From positions 22,998-86,997 of the forward strand of contig JAJCYP010000054.1 in NCBI GenBank assembly GCA_029262855.1: DNA of 64,000 bases. Direction: 5' to 3'. The notes below the pieces were generated by a model, which saw nothing but the letters and a program-made list of their open reading frames with translations, had not been told where the DNA came from and searched no databases. The position numbers and the translations under genes were made by a program. Source of the DNA: Bacteroidota bacterium. Its GTDB lineage: Bacteria > Bacteroidota > Rhodothermia > Rhodothermales > UBA10348. Shown one piece after another: positions 60,896 to 64,000 of the stretch (position 1 is its first letter; every line of letters starts with the position of its first letter).

Positions 60896-62259
60896 GCATT
60901 ATGAGTGCACTCCTACTAAGATTCTTCGGTGACATTGATGGAACGCCAAGGGGCCTCATCGTCATTTTCACTTTCCTGGTTGCCTTTGCCTCCGACCTCG
61001 TCTACGACTGGTACGATGGCGCCATGTTTTCGCTAGAGGGCGGGCGGATTCTGCTCTCCGCCGTGCTGGTTGGGCTCGCTGCCCTCAAACTAATCCACTT
61101 GGATAGTTTTCTTTCCAAGCTCTTCCTCGCTTGGAAGGAAACGCAGTCGCCTAGCTATGTCGGTCCTGGCGCCGGCCAGCACCTGGACGCGGACAAGCAG
61201 GCCGCATCATCGAGCGAGATCGACTACCGCACCAGCTACTTAGTACCGAACGAAGCGAAGATCACGAAGCTCGTCAGTTGGGCGATCGCCTTAGTGGTGG
61301 CGGCATTGCTGGTCCGCTTAGTTCCGATGCCAGACGGAAGTTCGACCCGACCCTACCGAATCGGGTACCAGAAGACCTCCCTGTATCAACATCTGTTTGC
61401 CGCCGCTGAGCAGGGAGCATTCGACGCTTTTCCGACCCGCTTCGGGCGCGGGGTAGAGTTGGTGTCCTTTACTTCGGCAAACAATATGCTAACGGCCCTT
61501 ATGGCGGGGGAAATCGAAGTCACGGGCTTAACAAATCTTGAAGTTCTTCTCAAGGCTAATCTGGCCGATTCCACGCGCTTCAACCTAGTCAACGCCCTCG
61601 TTTGGACTCAAGATGCTTACCCAGATTATATCCTGTGGTGCGGCACCGATCAAGCCCGTGACTCAACTCTCGCCGCCTATATCGGGACTCCTTGGGGAAG
61701 ACATCGCGGAAGTGCGGTTGGAGCATTTTTTTCGGCTGTCCTTGACTCACTTGGCGTGACAGAGCCCGCATCGATTGAGCAGCTAAGTCCCGCCCAGATG
61801 CTCGCGGCGGTCCGATCTAACCGGGTGGAGTTGCTGTACGCCATGGATCCTGCCGCCACAGAGCTGATGGTACACGCCGGGTGCGAGCCGGTTATCGAAA
61901 ACCCCATCCGATTTGTCACCGATCTTCCCGTACCGATCTCAGGAAGCTTGATTTCAGACAAGCTAATTAGGGAGGAGCCCGAGGTGGCTTTGGCCATGGA
62001 GAAAGCCCTCAGTCGTGGAATAGCGATTACACGCGACCCCCAGATGCGGAGCGGTGTTCGGGCAGCCATTCAGAAATACACGGGTGCAGACTCGACGGTT
62101 GTTTCGCTGCTGAACCCTTCGGAGTACTGGACCTCTGCGGAAATCGGCTGGGGGCAGCTCCAGAAGGTTGCTGACGATTTCTGGAGAAAGGGTGTCATTC
62201 CGTCTCGTACCTCGGTGGAATCGCTTGGTGCTTGGGCGCGGCTTGCTGCCGCGCGATAG
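60892..62259 (+). CDS. Membrane-tethered NMT1/SsuA-type substrate-binding protein
   Basis: A 455-residue protein joining a membrane segment to an ABC-type binding domain. Residues about 20-38 (GLIVIFTFLVAFASDLVY), 52-70 (RILLSAVLVGLAALKLI) and 127-145 (LVSWAIALVVAALLVRL) are transmembrane helices; three helices place the following domain outside. Residues about 155-445 form a type-II periplasmic-binding domain of the NMT1/SsuA/TauA class (YRIGYQKTSLYQHLFAAAEQ, MLTALMAGEIEVTGLTNLEV). Normal members are free secreted proteins or lipoproteins, so this tethered form is unusual. The ATP-binding gene begins 3 bases after its stop. The substrate is unknown; family members bind nitrate, sulfonates, taurine and thiamine precursors. 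Confidence 0.82.
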   Translation: MSIMSALLLRFFGDIDGTPRGLIVIFTFLVAFASDLVYDWYDGAMFSLEGGRILLSAVLVGLAALKLIHLDSFLSKLFLAWKETQSPSYVGPGAGQHLDADKQAASSSEIDYRTSYLVPNEAKITKLVSWAIALVVAALLVRLVPMPDGSSTRPYRIGYQKTSLYQHLFAAAEQGAFDAFPTRFGRGVELVSFTSANNMLTALMAGEIEVTGLTNLEVLLKANLADSTRFNLVNALVWTQDAYPDYILWCGTDQARDSTLAAYIGTPWGRHRGSAVGAFFSAVLDSLGVTEPASIEQLSPAQMLAAVRSNRVELLYAMDPAATELMVHAGCEPVIENPIRFVTDLPVPISGSLISDKLIREEPEVALAMEKALSRGIAITRDPQMRSGVRAAIQKYTGADSTVVSLLNPSEYWTSAEIGWGQLQKVADDFWRKGVIPSRTSVESLGAWARLAAAR

Positions 62260-62262
62260 TCC

Positions 62263-63012
62263 GTGCTTTCACCTCCATATCTTTTCGAATTCAAAAATGT
62301 CGCCTTCTCTTACGATGGGAAGGGCCGAACGAGGGAGGTGCTAACGGAGTTCAGCCTCAAGTTTCAAGGCGGTTCAATTCTGGCCATAATCGGACCCAAC
62401 GCCTGCGGAAAGTCGACTCTCCTAAAGCTAGCCGCGGGTATAGAAAAGCCAGATAGCGGAACTGTCACCTACGCCAATTCCAAGCGGCCCAAGGTAGGTT
62501 TCTCGTTTCAGGATACAGATGCGTCGCTCATGAACTGGCTTAACGTCGGGCAGAATATAGTCTTTCCAATGGGATCCGAAGCCGTTGAGAAGGCAAGGGA
62601 CAGACCAACCGAGGCTGTTTTCCAAGCACTTGAAGGCCTAGGGATGCAGGATCTTCCCTTGAACCGGTATCCCTACGAGCTTAGCGGTGGGCAAAAGCAG
62701 CTTTGCAGCATCGCTCGAGCATTTGCTGGCGAGCCAGAGCTCATCATGCTAGACGAACCGTTCGGCGCTCTGGACTATGTGAGACGGCAGGCAGCGGCCA
62801 TTGCCGTTCGAAATCGAATCACGAGATCCAACGCTTCCGCGGTGTTGGTAACCCATAGTATTGAAGAGGCGATTCTAGTCGGCGATTCAGTGCTGGTGCT
62901 GGGTCCCGGGGGGGACCGAGTCAACTGGGTCGCGGTAGATTTGGGTGACATGCGATCCTCCAAAACGCTGGTCTCCACCGAATTTGAGAGGATAAGGCGA
63001 TGTCTGATTTAG
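62263..63012 (+). CDS. ABC transporter ATP-binding protein, SsuB/TauB-like
   Basis: A 249-residue ABC ATPase from GTG 62263. Motifs are intact: Walker A IIGPNACGKSTLLKLAAG (about 44), Q-loop FQDTDASLMNWL, signature ELSGGQKQLCSIARAF, Walker B LIMLDEPFGAL, and the H-loop VTHSIEEAILV. The pattern fits the nitrate/sulfonate/taurine group. It overlaps the permease gene by 13 bases, so subunits are co-translated in the usual order. The C-terminal 30 residues (VNWVAVDLGDMRSSKTLVST) are short compared with relatives. Confidence 0.93.
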   Translation: MLSPPYLFEFKNVAFSYDGKGRTREVLTEFSLKFQGGSILAIIGPNACGKSTLLKLAAGIEKPDSGTVTYANSKRPKVGFSFQDTDASLMNWLNVGQNIVFPMGSEAVEKARDRPTEAVFQALEGLGMQDLPLNRYPYELSGGQKQLCSIARAFAGEPELIMLDEPFGALDYVRRQAAAIAVRNRITRSNASAVLVTHSIEEAILVGDSVLVLGPGGDRVNWVAVDLGDMRSSKTLVSTEFERIRRCLI

Positions 63013-63794
63013 GTCGCTTTGGAGCTGGCGTGGAACGTCTTGTGGCCCCAGGCTTGGGTCTCACCCTGCTTCTCGGCGCATGGGCTGCGGCCTCATTGGT
63101 TTGGGCAGATCCGCTTATTTTCCCAGGGCCTATTCGTGTGTTTCAGGCATTCTGGCAGTTGTTCGAAGGCGACCATCAGACCGGATCCGCGCTGGCATGG
63201 ACCGTCTTCCGCACTTGCCTGGCTTTTTTCGTATCCGTGGCGCTCGGGGTACCCATTGGGCTCAAGCTCGGGAGTTCCAACTCGTTGCGAGCAACTTGGG
63301 GGGCTCCGGTCGATTTCTTCCGCTCGATTCCTCCGATTGCGCTCCTACCTGTATTCATCCTGTTGCTTGGAATTGGCAACACGACGCTGCTTGCAATCCC
63401 TACATATGGAGCGACCTTGATTATCGTTGTCAACACTGCGCACGGCGTGCTGAGCGCAGAGCCGCTGCGGGGGCAGGTTGGAAAGGCCTTCGGACTCAGC
63501 GAACGGGAGCGACTCTGGAGGATTACCTTTTGGGACGCGCTTCCTCAGGTCTCTGCCGGGATGCGGATTGCGCTCTCCATAGTAGTGGTCCTCACGGTCG
63601 TGGCCGAGATGCTACTGACAACGAAGCCAGGGATCGGAAGGGCGATTATCGATGCTTTCGACAATCCTCTGCGGATCTCCGAGGGGTATGCCATCATATT
63701 GTTGGCAGGCTTCCTGGGGTATGGACTGAATCGTTTGTACCTCGCTGGAGAACGACGCTGGGTTCATTGGGGCGCGGATAGCTGGGTAGCTTGA
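63000..63794 (+). CDS. ABC transporter permease, SsuC/TauC-like
   Basis: A 264-residue inner-membrane subunit with about six transmembrane helices (LGLTLLLGAWAAASLVW, LAFFVSVALGVPIGL, PIALLPVFILLLGIG). The ATPase-contacting EAA loop is AFGLSERERLWRITFWDALP, the class-I permease signature of the sulfonate/nitrate group. Its stop overlaps the next ATG by one base (TGATG), showing that the following gene belongs to the same operon. The full transporter is the tethered binding protein, this permease (presumably a dimer) and the ATPase. Confidence 0.92.
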   Translation: MSDLGRFGAGVERLVAPGLGLTLLLGAWAAASLVWADPLIFPGPIRVFQAFWQLFEGDHQTGSALAWTVFRTCLAFFVSVALGVPIGLKLGSSNSLRATWGAPVDFFRSIPPIALLPVFILLLGIGNTTLLAIPTYGATLIIVVNTAHGVLSAEPLRGQVGKAFGLSERERLWRITFWDALPQVSAGMRIALSIVVVLTVVAEMLLTTKPGIGRAIIDAFDNPLRISEGYAIILLAGFLGYGLNRLYLAGERRWVHWGADSWVA

Positions 63795-64000
63795 TGGCAC
63801 TGTATAGTGTAGGCTATAATTTCGACTGGCAGCTCGTGCGAGCCCTACCTAGCTTGAATCGTGCGTTCGGCGGCCGGCACCGGCTTTCAGAGGTCTACGG
63901 GGCAAACGCTGCATTTGGCCAGGCATCGGCGAGACCTCAGTCCAACATCCCGAGGCTCGATTGGCAGGAATTTGAAGACCACGTGTCCGAACTGACTCGG
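63794..64000 (+). CDS. Truncated cassette gene, possible U32-like TIM-barrel protein
   Basis: An ORF starting at ATG 63794 and open to the window edge (69 codons visible). It begins MALYSVGYNFDWQLVRALPS and contains LSEVYGANAAFGQAS and IPRLDWQEFEDHVSELTR. This spacing resembles the N-terminus of peptidase-U32/PrtC-like TIM-barrel proteins (a Y-S-V-x-x-N-F-D-like strand, then an E-V-Y-G strand, then a Pro-x-x-x-x-x-x-F-x-x-x-V helix). The match is from memory of the pattern and weak. The one-base overlap with the permease stop ties it to the transporter operon. The full gene and stop lie to the right. Confidence 0.5.
   Translation, partial: MALYSVGYNFDWQLVRALPSLNRAFGGRHRLSEVYGANAAFGQASARPQSNIPRLDWQEFEDHVSELTR

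Noticed and set aside
1..64000. CRISPR arrays, tRNA or rRNA genes
   Set aside because: No regularly spaced repeats and no cloverleaf- or rRNA-like sequence seen in the intergenic gaps I read.

Overview
The window is about 64 kb of high-GC, tightly packed chromosomal DNA from what is most likely a Rhodothermota-type (Bacteroidota-related) bacterium. Three things support this: secreted proteins ending in type IX secretion (T9SS) type-A C-terminal domains around an 'NPFNPST'-like motif, a TonB-dependent receptor beside a PorV-like barrel, and two promoters with the Bacteroidota TTG / TAnnTTTG spacing (before rdgB and rpsU). GTG and TTG starts are common. I saw no rRNA, tRNA or CRISPR array.

Layout. 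1-5.1 kb (minus): a likely operon rdgB - dtd - amidohydrolase lipoprotein - moaA - moaC - floA, with floA cut by the left edge. 5.2-6.1 kb: small secreted protein, rpsU and a bidirectional terminator. 6.1-18.6 kb (minus): fused 2-oxoglutarate dehydrogenase E2/E1, an epimerase-like protein, an RlmD/RumA-type rRNA methyltransferase, a cNMP-binding protein, an Omp85/BamA-like barrel, a DUF2795-like protein, an M23 envelope peptidase, a RidA protein and a SpoIIE-type phosphatase. 18.7-27.7 kb: NhaC-family antiporter, small membrane protein, phenylalanine hydroxylase, glycogen phosphorylase, prmC (with an abnormal start), a lipoprotein, a nitrilase-superfamily protein, a thioredoxin-like protein and a glycosyltransferase.

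27.7-48.4 kb (plus) is an alpha-glucan utilisation locus: LacI regulator with a 16-bp palindromic operator, parvulin-type chaperone lipoprotein, TonB receptor, very large secreted protein, PorV-like barrel, T9SS-secreted glycan-binding-like protein, a T9SS-secreted GH13 enzyme, two lipoprotein GH13 enzymes and an MFS sugar transporter. It has no SusD. The inferred route is surface binding and cleavage of starch, outer-membrane entry, periplasmic trimming, then import by the MFS carrier. 48.4-55.8 kb is housekeeping: a CDP-alcohol phosphatidyltransferase, ftsY, a GWxTD protein, fmt, a degenerate galactokinase-like protein, a MoxR ATPase and hprK.

55.8-64 kb is accessory. A tyrosine recombinase is followed by an IS21-family element (istA/istB), then by a visibly less GC-rich five-gene cassette: a 450-aa protein of unknown family, a membrane-tethered NMT1/SsuA-type binding protein, an ABC ATPase, an ABC permease and a truncated gene with a possible U32-like TIM-barrel start. 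A sigma70-like promoter precedes the cassette. This unusual transporter system of unknown substrate is my best candidate for something undescribed.
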